Origin: Bifidobacterium sp. ESL0690
Lineage (GTDB): Bacteria > Actinomycetota > Actinomycetes > Actinomycetales > Bifidobacteriaceae
Length of the DNA stretch: 64,000 nucleotides
Reading direction: 5' to 3'
Assembly: GCF_029392315.1 (NCBI RefSeq)
Contig: NZ_CP113939.1
Location: forward strand, 992,001 to 1,056,000
A program made the position numbers and the translations under genes. The notes below the pieces were generated by a model. The model saw only the letters and a list, made by a program, of their open reading frames with translations, made no database searches and was not told where the DNA came from. Below are positions 52,462-62,229 of this stretch, piece after piece (within the stretch, counting starts at the first letter, position 1; each line of letters begins with the position of its first letter).

Positions 52462-54876
52462 ATGACCAGCACAATGATGAAAACAAAGGGCAAATTAGGT
52501 TTGCTTGCGCCCAAGCGTACGGAGATTCTCAACGACGAGATACGTTCTGTCAAACCGAGAATCGACGTCGAACGGGCGGGAATCATCACCGAAAGCTACG
52601 AGAAGACCGTCGGACTGCCGCAAGTCCTTCGCCGCGCATACGCGTTGAAGGACCTGCTGATGAAAAAGACCATTTTCATCGGCGACAACGAACTGATCGT
52701 GGGCAACCACGGTTCCACACTGCGTTCCGCGCCGATCTATCCGGAATTCGGAAGTCTTTCGCGTGAAGAGCTCGAGAAGATGCCGATCCGTCAGGTCGAC
52801 ACCCTGCAGATCACACCCGATCAGATCGACTATCTGGTCGATGACATCTTCCCGAAGTGGGAAGGCTATTCCACCAGTTCCTTGGCCCGCAACCTTCTGC
52901 CTTCGCAGATTACCGATATCCTCGATTCGCCGTATCGTCCCTTCGACCCGTTGAGCAGGGCCTCGTCCGGTTACGGGCATTACCAGCCCAATATCAAGCG
53001 GATCATCAATGAAGGCTTTGAGGGTTCGGAGCGTCTTGCGGCCAAGAAGCTTGCAGAGCTTGACCCGACTGATCTGGAATATTCCGACAAGCGGGCGTTC
53101 TACATGGCCGTTCAGGTGGTTGTGGACGGCGTGCGCGTCTTCCAGCAGCGCTTCTCGGACTTGGCGGCCGGCATGGCCAATGAGACCGATGATCCACAAC
53201 GTGCCAAGGAGCTGAGGCTCATCGCCAGCAATTGCGCACAGGTACCGTATCGTCCGGCACGCAATTTCTTCGAGGCTGCGCAATCCTACTGGTTCACGCT
53301 GCTCATCGATTACTGCGCTCAGAACGGCGGCGCGATTTCCGGCGGACGCTTCGACCAGTACATGTATCCCTTCTATGTCAATGACCTCAAGGACGGAACC
53401 TTCACCAAGGATGAGATTTCGACCATCATCCAGGCCTTGTGGGTCAAACACATGGATCTGATCAAGGCAAAGTCCTATTCGTCGGCACGCAATAACGGCG
53501 GCTTCGCCACCACCATCGGCATCACTCTCGGCGGTGTCGATAAGGACGGTAACGATGCGGTCAATGACTTGTCGTACCTCTGCCTTGACGCGGAAGAGGC
53601 CGTGTTCAATTCCGAGCCGAACGTGGGCATCCGCGTCAGCAAGAAAACCCCGGACGAGTTCGTCAACCGGGTCCTGAGAATCCTCGGACACAAGGAGGGA
53701 GGCAAGGATCCGTTCTTCAACGATGAACGGATCATCCCCGCCTTGATGCGTGAACATGGCATGAGCCTTGAAGAAGCGCGTGACTGGTCGTTGGTCGGCT
53801 GCGTGGAACCGACCGGCCAGGGCAATACCATGGCACGCACCAACAGCTGCTACTTCAACCTTGCCAAGTGTCTCGAACTGGCGATCAACGACGGCAAATG
53901 CCCGATATCCGGCCAGCAACTCGGCCCACACACCGGCCATTTCGCCGATATGAACACCTTCGACGACGTCAAGAAGGCCTACAGCGAGCAGGTCGACTAC
54001 TTCGTCTCGCTGATGGTCTGCTCGCTCAACACGATGGCGACGCTTCACAAACGTCAGACACCGCACATCTATTCCTCGATCCTGATCGACGGATGCCTCG
54101 AATCCGGCCATGACTGCACCGATTGCGGTGCCCTCTATGACGCCACGGGCGTCAACGGCGTGGGTCTTTCGGATGTCGCGGATTCGCTGTTGGTCATGAA
54201 GCAGCTGGTGTTCGATGAATCGAAGATGAGCAAGGACGAGCTCGCCGAATCCCTTGAAACCGACTTCTCCGACAAGGTGATTCAACAGCGTTGCCTGAAC
54301 GTGCCGAAGTACGGCAACGACAACGACGAGGCCGATGAGATGGTCGCGTTCGTGGCCAAGCAGTACTCCGATTCCGTGCGTCGTTTCAAGAGCCCTGGCG
54401 GCGGTCATTATATTCCCGGCCTGTTCTGCCTTTCCTCGAACACGCCGCTCGGCCGTCAGGTAGGTGCGCTTCCCAGTGGACGCAAGGCTTTGACACCGTT
54501 GGCCGACGGCGGCATCTCGCCCAAGCAAGGCGAGGATGTCGAAGGACCGACCGCCGAGATGAAATCCGTGGCGAGCTGGGACCAGACGCAGGCGCTTAAC
54601 GGAGTATGCCTCAACATCAAGTTCGTGCCTGCCCTGATTCGCAACGCGACCGATCGTCAGAAGGTCGTTGGCCTTATTCGCGGCTACTTCGATATCGGCG
54701 GCGTCCATATCCAGCTCAACGTGTTGTCTTCCGAGACGCTGATCAACGCACAGAAGCATCCTGAGAACTATCGCGGTTTGGTGGTTCGCGTGGCCGGATA
54801 TTCGGCGTTCTTCGTCGAGCTCGATCGAGACATCCAGAACGAGATCATCTCGCGAACCGTCAATGAAAGCATCTGA
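52462..54876 (+). CDS. Glycyl radical enzyme, dehydratase/C-O lyase subgroup (pyruvate formate-lyase-like)
   Basis: An 804-aa glycyl radical enzyme. The thiyl cysteine is Cys447 in LVGCVEPTGQGN, with glutamate two residues on (Glu449), the C-x-E arrangement of dehydratases and other eliminating GREs rather than the Cys-Cys of true pyruvate formate-lyase. The radical glycine is Gly779 in VRVAGYSAFF. The N-terminal PFL domain starts near 20. AAGGAGG five bases before ATG 52462 decides the start. The operon (kinase, membrane protein, activase, DeoC) points to a sugar-derived substrate. PflD and YbiW of E. coli, ring-opening lyases of anhydrohexitol phosphates, are useful comparisons. Oxygen-sensitive when active. 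Confidence 0.92.
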   Translation: MTSTMMKTKGKLGLLAPKRTEILNDEIRSVKPRIDVERAGIITESYEKTVGLPQVLRRAYALKDLLMKKTIFIGDNELIVGNHGSTLRSAPIYPEFGSLSREELEKMPIRQVDTLQITPDQIDYLVDDIFPKWEGYSTSSLARNLLPSQITDILDSPYRPFDPLSRASSGYGHYQPNIKRIINEGFEGSERLAAKKLAELDPTDLEYSDKRAFYMAVQVVVDGVRVFQQRFSDLAAGMANETDDPQRAKELRLIASNCAQVPYRPARNFFEAAQSYWFTLLIDYCAQNGGAISGGRFDQYMYPFYVNDLKDGTFTKDEISTIIQALWVKHMDLIKAKSYSSARNNGGFATTIGITLGGVDKDGNDAVNDLSYLCLDAEEAVFNSEPNVGIRVSKKTPDEFVNRVLRILGHKEGGKDPFFNDERIIPALMREHGMSLEEARDWSLVGCVEPTGQGNTMARTNSCYFNLAKCLELAINDGKCPISGQQLGPHTGHFADMNTFDDVKKAYSEQVDYFVSLMVCSLNTMATLHKRQTPHIYSSILIDGCLESGHDCTDCGALYDATGVNGVGLSDVADSLLVMKQLVFDESKMSKDELAESLETDFSDKVIQQRCLNVPKYGNDNDEADEMVAFVAKQYSDSVRRFKSPGGGHYIPGLFCLSSNTPLGRQVGALPSGRKALTPLADGGISPKQGEDVEGPTAEMKSVASWDQTQALNGVCLNIKFVPALIRNATDRQKVVGLIRGYFDIGGVHIQLNVLSSETLINAQKHPENYRGLVVRVAGYSAFFVELDRDIQNEIISRTVNESI

Positions 54877-54887
54877 GAGGTAAGAAA

Positions 54888-55871
54888 TTGACAACGGACC
54901 ATCCGTCCATGGGGCGAGTATTCAATATCCAGCGGTTCTCGATTCACGACGGGCCGGGCATACGCACCGTGGTGTTCCTGAAAGGATGCCCTTACTCGTG
55001 CACCTGGTGCGCTAATCCGGAAGGCATCAAGCCGTATCGGCAGGTGATGTTCTCGTCGAAGAAATGCATCGAATGTGGTCTTTGCGTGGATGCGGCGAAA
55101 AACGGTGAGGTCGAGATGCAGGGCGGGAAATTGGTGCTGCACCGTGAACGGATTCGTCCGTCGCAACTTGAATGGGTGAAGGCATGTCCCACAGGGGCTT
55201 TGAAGATCGTGGGCAATATGCAAAGCCCTGAGGAAGTCACCGGAAAAGTACTTCGGGACATGCCTTTCTATCGCAGAAGCGGACAGGGAGGTGTCACCTT
55301 CTCCGGCGGGGAACCGTTGGTACAGGCCAGATTCGTCGACGAGACGGCGGGGCTGTGCAAAGAGCATGGTCTGCATACCGCGGTCGAAACCGCTGCCGGG
55401 GTGCCGCTGAAATCGATTGTCGAGGTGAGCGACAACATTGACTTGTTCATCTGCAGCCTGACTTCCACCGACCCGGAAACCTACCGGAAGTATATGGGAC
55501 ATTCCAACGAGACCTCATTGGCCAATATCCGCTGGATGGCCCGTTACGACCCGGAGCGGCTCTGCGTGAGGTCCCCGCTGATACCGGGCATCAACATGGA
55601 AAACGATCAGGTCGAAGACATGATTGAATTCCTAGCCGATGCCGGGGTGAAATACTACGATGTGCTGCCATTCCACCGTTTGGGCACCTCAAAATACACA
55701 GGGTTGGGAAGAGCCTACGACTTTGCCAAGCTTGACCCACCCAGTGATCAATGCATGGAAGAAATCCGTGACGAAATTCGTCGTCACGGTATGAGTACCG
55801 ATTTCCCCAAAGGTCTGTCAAACGGGCACAAGGCGGAGATACATCAGGATTTTCAGTTACAAAAGGAGTAA
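54888..55871 (+). CDS. Glycyl-radical enzyme activating enzyme (radical SAM)
   Basis: A 327-aa radical SAM activase. The SAM cluster motif C-x3-C-x2-C is Cys34, Cys38, Cys41 (GCPYSCTWC). A ferredoxin-like insert holds CIECGLC (60-66) and KACPTGAL, enough for at least one extra 4Fe-4S cluster, as in dehydratase-type activases. VTFSGGEPLVQ is the SAM-binding GGE motif. The likely start is TTG 54888 behind GAGAGG; ATG 54909 lacks a site. It lies 11 bp after the glycyl radical enzyme and 2 bp before deoC. Confidence 0.94.
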   Translation: MTTDHPSMGRVFNIQRFSIHDGPGIRTVVFLKGCPYSCTWCANPEGIKPYRQVMFSSKKCIECGLCVDAAKNGEVEMQGGKLVLHRERIRPSQLEWVKACPTGALKIVGNMQSPEEVTGKVLRDMPFYRRSGQGGVTFSGGEPLVQARFVDETAGLCKEHGLHTAVETAAGVPLKSIVEVSDNIDLFICSLTSTDPETYRKYMGHSNETSLANIRWMARYDPERLCVRSPLIPGINMENDQVEDMIEFLADAGVKYYDVLPFHRLGTSKYTGLGRAYDFAKLDPPSDQCMEEIRDEIRRHGMSTDFPKGLSNGHKAEIHQDFQLQKE

Positions 55872-55873
55872 AA

Positions 55874-56599
55874 ATGACTGAAGGAACAACACAACGCAAA
55901 CCTGCGCAAGAAATGACGAAGGCTGAATTGGCCAGATATATCGACCATACGATTCTGCGTCCCGAGGCCACTGAAGACGAGATCAGGCAGATCACGCGCG
56001 ACGGTGTCAACTTCGGGGTGGCATCTGTCTGCGTCAACCCGGCATCGCTGGATTTTGCGGCTCCGATCGTGGAGAATACCAGCACCGGTCTGTCGGTTGT
56101 CTGCGATTTTCCCTTCGGACAGGGAACCGCCGAAGACAAGACGCAATTGGCCAAGGAATATTGCCGTCACGAAGGGCTGACAGATCTGGATATGGTCATC
56201 AACTACGGCATGGTCCGTTCCGGGCATGCGGCGCAGGCCGGTGAGGAGCTGCGTGGTGCCGTTGACGCTTGCAGGCAGGCCGGAGTGGTTTCCAAAGTCA
56301 TCATCGAGACGGATGCGCTTTCTGACGAGCAGATCGTTGAAGCCACTGAAGCAGTGATCGCCTCCGGTGCCGATTTCGTCAAGACCTCTACCGGTTTCTA
56401 CACTGGCGGTCCAACGGTCGGCGGTTCGGTGGAAGTAATGAAGAAGGTCATGAAGGCCGCGGACGGGCGTATCAAAGTCAAGGCCTCGGCGCATATCCGC
56501 ACCCGTGAGCATTTCCTGGCGCTCATCGACCTCGGTGTCGATCGCATCGGGCTCAACTGCACATCCACGCCGAAGGTGCTGGCAGGCGCCGCTGAATAA
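55874..56599 (+). CDS. DeoC/DERA-like class I aldolase, divergent
   Basis: A 241-aa aldolase of the deoxyribose-phosphate aldolase family. The Schiff-base Lys170 in FVKTSTGFYTGG, the helper Lys203 in RIKVKASAHIR and Asp106 in LDMVINYG are present, so class I aldolase chemistry is kept. The usual phosphate-binding loops are altered: GG(I/V)R of classical DERA is AHIR here, and the GAS(S) end loop is NCTST. It should cleave an aldol with G3P as one product, but the substrate may not be 2-deoxyribose 5-phosphate itself. Last gene of the operon. Confidence 0.88.
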   Translation: MTEGTTQRKPAQEMTKAELARYIDHTILRPEATEDEIRQITRDGVNFGVASVCVNPASLDFAAPIVENTSTGLSVVCDFPFGQGTAEDKTQLAKEYCRHEGLTDLDMVINYGMVRSGHAAQAGEELRGAVDACRQAGVVSKVIIETDALSDEQIVEATEAVIASGADFVKTSTGFYTGGPTVGGSVEVMKKVMKAADGRIKVKASAHIRTREHFLALIDLGVDRIGLNCTSTPKVLAGAAE

Positions 56600-56720
56600 A
56601 ACGGAAAACTGAAAGCGGTTGGTGAAACCGCATCGGTTTGTTATCAGGCCCGACGTATCGTGAAGTAATCAATCGATATGTGTGGTTCGAAACGTTTATT
56701 AGGCCGCGAAACCGAACAAT

Positions 56721-56756
56721 AAAAGGTGGAAATCTCTTTGGGATTTCCACCTTTTT
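56721..56756. terminator. Terminator between deoC-like gene and DeoR-type regulator
   Basis: AAAGGTGGAAATC/GATTTCCACCTTT with loop TCTTTGG-type, T-runs on both strands; serves both convergent genes. Confidence 0.85.
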
Positions 56757-56777
56757 GTATCCGTCGTTGTTTGAATG

Positions 56778-57617
56778 TTACGAAACAACCTTGCGCGGTT
56801 GCTTGTTCGCTTCGTTGCTGCTTTCGGCATTGATTTCAGGGCCGACCGTAATCAGCTGGGTATGGGCTTCGGCCAGCTGATCAGGCTTGATATTTTCCGG
56901 CTTCTTGTCGGTGATAACGTAGTCGAAATCAGATAAGGTTCCTGCGATGTACAGGGCGCGTTTGCGGAATTTCGAGCTGTCCGCCAGAAGGATCTTGGTT
57001 TCGGATATTGAAAGCATGGCCGACTTCAGCTCGGCGGTCGCATCATAGGAATCGGCGGCGCCACGGCTGGTGACGGAAGTCGTCGATACGAAACAAATAT
57101 CCGCCTGTAGTGACTCTAAGGCGTGAATCGCCATATGGCCATGGAAAGCGTTCGCCCAAGGGTAATAAAGCCCTCCCGTCATATAGAGGCGTATGCCGGA
57201 AGCGCTCATCAGTTGTTCGCCCGCAAACACGGAATTGGTAATGACGGTGAGCGGGGCTTTCTTTTTGATGAAATCCAACAGGGGCAATACCGTCGACGAA
57301 TCATCGAGGATGATGGTCGAGTCCGGGCGAATGAATTCCGAAGCCTTGTTGCAGATGATCTCCTTGGCTGCCAGGTTGCTTTCGTATCTTGAGGAAGGCG
57401 GTATCTCGCTGGTGAAAGACCGCGAAAGCACGACTATGCCATTATCGAGCTGGAGAATGCCCTCCTTCTCGAGCTTCTTGATGTCCCGGTATATGGTAAC
57501 GTCCGAAAAATGCAGCTGTTCCGCAATGTCCTTGACCTTGGTGGGGCCGTTTTCCGCCAGCAAATGCTGGATTTGGACATGCCTCGCGCCGATGTCCTCT
57601 CGTTGGTTTCCCTGCAT
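56778..57617 (-). CDS. DeoR family transcriptional regulator
   Basis: A 279-aa regulator. N-terminal DeoR helix-turn-helix (about 12-58, QIQHLLAENGPTKVKDIAEQ, FSDVTIYRDIKKLEKEGIL) and C-terminal sugar-phosphate-sensing DeoRC domain with IILDDSSTVLPLLDFI, VITNS and KILLADSSKF. DeoR proteins respond to phosphorylated sugar intermediates. It is convergent with the glycyl-radical operon, its probable target. Start 57617 or 57620. Confidence 0.92.
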   Translation of the reverse strand: MQGNQREDIGARHVQIQHLLAENGPTKVKDIAEQLHFSDVTIYRDIKKLEKEGILQLDNGIVVLSRSFTSEIPPSSRYESNLAAKEIICNKASEFIRPDSTIILDDSSTVLPLLDFIKKKAPLTVITNSVFAGEQLMSASGIRLYMTGGLYYPWANAFHGHMAIHALESLQADICFVSTTSVTSRGAADSYDATAELKSAMLSISETKILLADSSKFRKRALYIAGTLSDFDYVITDKKPENIKPDQLAEAHTQLITVGPEINAESSNEANKQPRKVVS

Positions 57618-57747
57618 CATACCTTCTTTTTTCCGGCCTTGTTATCTTGTTATGTATGGCTGAGGCGGAAAGCCGTAATTGTGTTCTTCTCGGAAGCTGG
57701 ATGGACGTTTCGTTTATTGGTTGTCCAAAACGGCGAGTGTTGTAAAA

Positions 57748-57817
57748 GCAATCGGGACATGTAAAGAATCGTCAATCTTTTATAAGATTTGAGGGTCGCT
57801 TTACATATCCCGGTTGC
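57748..57817 (-). terminator. Long inverted repeat after pta
   Basis: 19-bp arms GCAATCGGGACATGTAAAG (57748-57766) and CTTTACATATCCCGGTTGC (57799-57817) pair at 17 positions, with an inner AATCTT/AAGATT hairpin; followed on the minus strand by TTTTAC. Terminator of pta, perhaps also a regulatory structure ahead of the DeoR gene. Confidence 0.65.
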
Positions 57818-57841
57818 TTGGTCAACGTTGTCGTTGGCTGT

Positions 57842-59524
57842 TTACTGCTCTGCCTCCACGGCGGTCAGTGCCACCGTGTTGATGATGTCTTCGACCAGGG
57901 CACCACGCGAGAGGTCGTTGACAGGCTTGTTAAGGCCTTGGAGCACCGGGCCGATGGCGATGGCACCGGAGGTGCGCTGCACGGCCTTGTAGGCGATGTT
58001 GCCGGCGGCCAGGCTCGGGAAGACGAAGACGTTGACATGGCCTGCCACGTCGTTGCCCTTGGCCTTTGTGGCTGCCACGGTGGGTGACCAGGCGGCGTCG
58101 AACTGGATTGAGCCGACGGCCGGCAGATCCGGGGCCTTCTCGTGGACCAGCTTCGTGGCTTCTTCGACCAGGTCGACATCCGGGCCCTTGCCGCTGCCCA
58201 GCGTGGAGTAGCAGAGCATGCCCACCTTCGGATCCACGCCGAAGGCGCGGGCGGTGTCGGCGGACTGGATGGCGATGTCGGCCAGCTGCTCGGCGTTCGG
58301 GTTGAGGTTGATGGCGCAGTCGGCGAAGACGGCCACATGGTCCTTGAAACACATCAGGAACGCGCCGGAGACCAACGAGGCGCCGGGCTTGGTCTTGATG
58401 ACCTGCAGCGCTGGGCGTACCGTGTTGGCGGTGGAGTTGATGGAACCGGAAACGAGGCCGTCGGCCTTGCCGAGGACGACCAGCATGGTGCCGAAGTAGC
58501 TCGGGTCGGTCAGTTGCTTGCGGGCCTGTTCAGGGGTCATGCCCTTCTTGGCGCGCAGTTCGCACAGCTTGTCGACCATGGGCTTCAGGACTTCTTCGTC
58601 GTCCATCGGCTGGTAGGAGGCCTTGGAAAGCGAGTTGAGGCCGAGTTCCTTGCCCCGGGCGAGGATGACATCCTTGTCGCCGACGATGATCAGATTGACG
58701 ATGTCGCGCTGCAGCAGGTAATCCGCAGCCTTGATGATTCGGTCTTCCGAACCTTCCGGCAGCACAATGGTCTTCTTGCCGGCCTTGGCCTTCGCCAGCA
58801 GTTCGTTCTGGAAAGCGTACGGGGTGGTAGGGGCGTCGAACTGAGTCTGTGCGGCGGCCACGACCTCACCGGCGGGGGCGTTGTCGGCGAAGGCCTTGGC
58901 GGCCTTTTCGGCGGCATCCGGATCGGTGTCCGATGGGAATTCAACGGCCGGAATCGTCCAAACCGGAACGGGGGAGTCCTTCAGCGCTTCCTCGGCATCT
59001 GCAGCCTTTTCATCGGTGCAGCCGGTAACGAAGATGCCGGCGACCTTGCCGCCTGCCTGCTCGACTTCGGCAGTGCAGGTCTCTACGCTGGCCTTCACCT
59101 GTTCGCCGTTGCGCGGGATGGTGCAGATGGCGAGGAAGGTCTTGGCCTTGAGGTCGGAGGCGATATTGGCATTGAAGGTGAAGGCTTCCGGGTCGAAGAC
59201 GGCGGAACCATCGCTGCCGACGATGACCATCGAATCCGGGTTCGTGCGTTCCAGTTCGGCGCTGTAGGCGGCGACGATGTCACCACGGGCGGCGGCCTTG
59301 TCGCGACGCGCGCACTTGGGGCATACGGCGCGAACCTGCTCGACGGACTGGCCGGCATTGGCAGCCTTAAGCAGTTCGGCGGTGAAGGTTTCCTTCTTGC
59401 AAGCCACCGGACGGAACACGGCGGTCTTGCCCTTGGCAGCAAGCGCCTTGACCACGCCGTAGGCCACCACGTTACGGCCGTTCCTGCCTTCGGGGCTAGC
59501 GATATAAATGACTTCGTTTGTCAC
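57842..59524 (-). CDS. pta: Phosphate acetyltransferase
   Basis: A 560-aa long-form Pta (acetyl-CoA and phosphate to acetyl phosphate and CoA). The N-terminal P-loop-like BioD/DRTGG half (about 1-230, IYIASPEGRNGRNVVAYG) is regulatory; the C-terminal catalytic domain (about 235-560) shows TIVLPEGSEDR, GLVSGSINSTANTVRPALQ, VFADCAINLNP and SLAAGNIAYKAVQR. The start is GTG 59524 with AAAGGAG seven bases upstream; the frame upstream to 59659 is not coding. With xfp and ackA it closes the bifid shunt. Confidence 0.96.
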   Translation of the reverse strand: MTNEVIYIASPEGRNGRNVVAYGVVKALAAKGKTAVFRPVACKKETFTAELLKAANAGQSVEQVRAVCPKCARRDKAAARGDIVAAYSAELERTNPDSMVIVGSDGSAVFDPEAFTFNANIASDLKAKTFLAICTIPRNGEQVKASVETCTAEVEQAGGKVAGIFVTGCTDEKAADAEEALKDSPVPVWTIPAVEFPSDTDPDAAEKAAKAFADNAPAGEVVAAAQTQFDAPTTPYAFQNELLAKAKAGKKTIVLPEGSEDRIIKAADYLLQRDIVNLIIVGDKDVILARGKELGLNSLSKASYQPMDDEEVLKPMVDKLCELRAKKGMTPEQARKQLTDPSYFGTMLVVLGKADGLVSGSINSTANTVRPALQVIKTKPGASLVSGAFLMCFKDHVAVFADCAINLNPNAEQLADIAIQSADTARAFGVDPKVGMLCYSTLGSGKGPDVDLVEEATKLVHEKAPDLPAVGSIQFDAAWSPTVAATKAKGNDVAGHVNVFVFPSLAAGNIAYKAVQRTSGAIAIGPVLQGLNKPVNDLSRGALVEDIINTVALTAVEAEQ

Positions 59525-59671
59525 GATGTAACTCCTTTGTGCATGTTGCGCACGATCTTTTCGATCAACTACGATATCGATCGTTTCCATTTTAGGCCAT
59601 GGCGTGACGTAAATGGCTTGAGCTCGGCTAATACAGACAGCAAACAGTAGACGATACACATATCAGACAAG

Positions 59672-59707
59672 AAAAGGGACACCGGGTCGAAACCCGATGT
59701 CCCTTTT
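59672..59707 (-). terminator. Terminator of xfp
   Basis: AAAAGGGACACCGGGT/ACCCGATGTCCCTTTT, small loop, T-run on the minus strand; separates xfp from pta. Confidence 0.85.
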
Positions 59708-59748
59708 GCTAAATGGCTACTTGAAGCGTAACCGAATGAGAAATCAGC

Positions 59749-62229
59749 TCACTCGTTGTCGCTGCCGGTGCTCATGGCGGCCTTTGCGGTTGCCTTGGCG
59801 TCCTGGTTCTTCACGTCGGAGTACACAAAGCCGGTGTAATCCGGGTGATCGTAACCCTCGTCGACGGCGAACTGGAAGGCGTCCTTGCGGAACTGCTCCA
59901 GCTTGTCGATCTCGTGGGCGTACTTGTCGGCGTCGAGCGTGCGCAGCACTTCGGCGGTCAGCTCGTAGCGATCCATGTCGTTGACGCGCACCATGTCGTA
60001 AGGCGTGGTGGTGGAGCCCTCTTCCTTGTAGCCGTGAACGTTGAAGTTGTCGTGGTTCGGACGGTTGAAGATGATGGACTGGATGTCGTGGGCATAGGAA
60101 TGATACGCGAAGAGAACCGGCTTGTCGGCGGTGAAGAGTTCGGTGAACTCGTCGTCGGTCAGGGCCTCGTCGTTGTCCTTGGGGCTCTGCAGCTTCAGGA
60201 TGTCAACAACGTTGACGACCTTGAACTTGATGCCGAACTCCTTGAGCTTCTCGCTGGCGGCCATGATCTCCAGAGTGGGGACATCGCCGACGGAAGCGAG
60301 CACAATCTGCGCTTCGTCGTTGTTGGCGGCGGTGGAGGCCCACTTCCACTCGGCTGCGCCCTTCTTGAGCTCTTCACGAGCTTCATCGAGGGTGATCCAA
60401 GTGGCGGCAGGCTGCTTGCCGGCGAAGATGGCGTTGATCTTGTTGGTGGACTTGAAGGCCTTCTCGGCGACGGCCAGCAGCATGTTGGCGTCGGCGGGGA
60501 AGTACTCGGCTACAACGTGATCGTTGTTGAACGTCTTGTTCAAGAGCACAGAGCTCACACCCGGATCCTGATGGGAGAAGCCGTTGTGATCCTGACGCCA
60601 CACGTGCGAGGAAATCAGCATGTTGATCGAAGCGACGGGCTCGCGCCACGGAATGTGACGAACCGTGGCCTCGAGCCACTTGGCGTGCTGGTTGAGCATC
60701 GAATCGATCACGTGGGCGAAGGACTCATAGGTGCTCCAGATGCCGTGACGGCCGGTGAGGACGTAGCCCTCGAGGAAGCCTTCCATCTGGTGCTCGGAGA
60801 GCTGCTCGATGACCTGGCCGGTGACAGCCATGTGCTCATCGGTCTGCTCGGAGAGATAGCCGTTGTCCCACTGCTTGTTGGTGACCTCATAAGCGGCCTG
60901 CAGACGGTTGGACGCGGTCTCGTCAGGTCCGAAGATACGGAACGAATCCGGGTTCATCTTGATGATGTCGCGGGTGTAGTTGCCCAGCTGACGGGTGGCT
61001 TCGAGCTGACCCCAGCCGTGGCCGAACTCCTTGACGCCCTTGACTTCGTAAGCATCGAGATCGGGGAGCTTCAGGTCTTCGCGGATGCGACCGCCGTTGG
61101 CGTTCGGGTTCTGGCCGAGACGAAGTTCGCCTTGCGGCATGAAGTCGGTGACCTCGTGGCGGATGGCGCCCTTCTCATCGAAGAGCTCTTCCGGCTTGTA
61201 GGATTCCATCCAGCCCTTAAGGACCTGGAAGTGGGCCTCGGTGTCGCGGGCGCTGGCCAGCGGCACCTGGTGGGCGCGCCAGGAGCCTTCGGTCTTCTTG
61301 CCGTCGATGTACTTCGGGCAGGTCCAGCCCTTCGGCGTGCGGAAGATGATCATCGGGTAGGTCGGACGATCCATATCGTCGGTCTGAGCCTTGGCCTTGA
61401 TGTCGCAGATCTTGTCGAAGACTTCTTCGAGCATGTCGGCGAAACGACGGTGGATGGACATGTGGTCCTCATCGTCGAAGCCTGCGACGAACTCGTAGGG
61501 CTCATAGCCCATGCCCTCGAAGAACTCGTGGAGCTCTTCATCGGGGATGCGGGAAAGAATGGACGGGTTGGCGATCTTGTAGCCGTTGAGGTGCAGGATC
61601 GGCAGCACGATGCCGTCGGTGCGCGGGTTGACGAGCTTGTTGGACTGCCAGCTGGTGGCCAGCGGGCCGGTCTCGGCTTCGCCGTCGCCCACAACCGCGG
61701 GCACGAAGAGGCTCGGGTTGTTCATGATGGCGCCGTATGCGTGGCTCAGCGCGTAGCCGAGTTCGCCGCCTTCATGAATGGAGCCCGGGGTCTCCGGAGC
61801 ATAGTGGGAAGGAATGCCGCCAGGATAGGAGAACTGACGGAAGAACTTCTGCAGGCCACTCTCATCCTTGGTGATCTTCGGATAATACTCGGTGTAGGTG
61901 CCGTCGAGATAGGACTGCGAGGTGCCTGCAGGGCCGCCGTGGCCGGGGCCCATGATGAACACGGTGTTCTGCTGATGATCCGCGATGAGGCGGTTGATGT
62001 GGCCGAACAGGAAGTTCAGGCCAGGGGTGGTGCCCCAGTGGCCCACGAGACGATACTTGACGTCCTTGCGGGTGAAGGGCTCCTTCATCAGAGGGTTGCT
62101 ACGCAGATAAATCTGACCAATGGAAAGATAGTTGGCGGTGCGCCAATACTTGTCGACTCCCTCAAGAGCCTCATCAGAAACCGGCTTGCCGAGCTTCTTC
62201 CACGGGGTGCCAATAACAGGACTAGTCAT
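59749..62229 (-). CDS. xfp: Xylulose-5-phosphate/fructose-6-phosphate phosphoketolase
   Basis: An 826-aa thiamine-diphosphate enzyme, the key step and taxonomic marker of the bifid shunt; it splits F6P or X5P to acetyl phosphate plus E4P or G3P. Signatures visible: [25 protein letters not shown], the cofactor motif [17 protein letters not shown] and [10 protein letters not shown]. Length and the [13 protein letters not shown] start match bifidobacterial Xfp. GGAG precedes the ATG. Own terminator; highly biased codon use indicates strong expression. Confidence 0.98.
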   Translation of the reverse strand: MTSPVIGTPWKKLGKPVSDEALEGVDKYWRTANYLSIGQIYLRSNPLMKEPFTRKDVKYRLVGHWGTTPGLNFLFGHINRLIADHQQNTVFIMGPGHGGPAGTSQSYLDGTYTEYYPKITKDESGLQKFFRQFSYPGGIPSHYAPETPGSIHEGGELGYALSHAYGAIMNNPSLFVPAVVGDGEAETGPLATSWQSNKLVNPRTDGIVLPILHLNGYKIANPSILSRIPDEELHEFFEGMGYEPYEFVAGFDDEDHMSIHRRFADMLEEVFDKICDIKAKAQTDDMDRPTYPMIIFRTPKGWTCPKYIDGKKTEGSWRAHQVPLASARDTEAHFQVLKGWMESYKPEELFDEKGAIRHEVTDFMPQGELRLGQNPNANGGRIREDLKLPDLDAYEVKGVKEFGHGWGQLEATRQLGNYTRDIIKMNPDSFRIFGPDETASNRLQAAYEVTNKQWDNGYLSEQTDEHMAVTGQVIEQLSEHQMEGFLEGYVLTGRHGIWSTYESFAHVIDSMLNQHAKWLEATVRHIPWREPVASINMLISSHVWRQDHNGFSHQDPGVSSVLLNKTFNNDHVVAEYFPADANMLLAVAEKAFKSTNKINAIFAGKQPAATWITLDEAREELKKGAAEWKWASTAANNDEAQIVLASVGDVPTLEIMAASEKLKEFGIKFKVVNVVDILKLQSPKDNDEALTDDEFTELFTADKPVLFAYHSYAHDIQSIIFNRPNHDNFNVHGYKEEGSTTTPYDMVRVNDMDRYELTAEVLRTLDADKYAHEIDKLEQFRKDAFQFAVDEGYDHPDYTGFVYSDVKNQDAKATAKAAMSTGSDNE

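Noticed and set aside
52495..54894. 799-codon minus-strand frame
   Set aside because: Antisense shadow of the glycyl radical enzyme, whose motifs and ribosome-binding site are clear.
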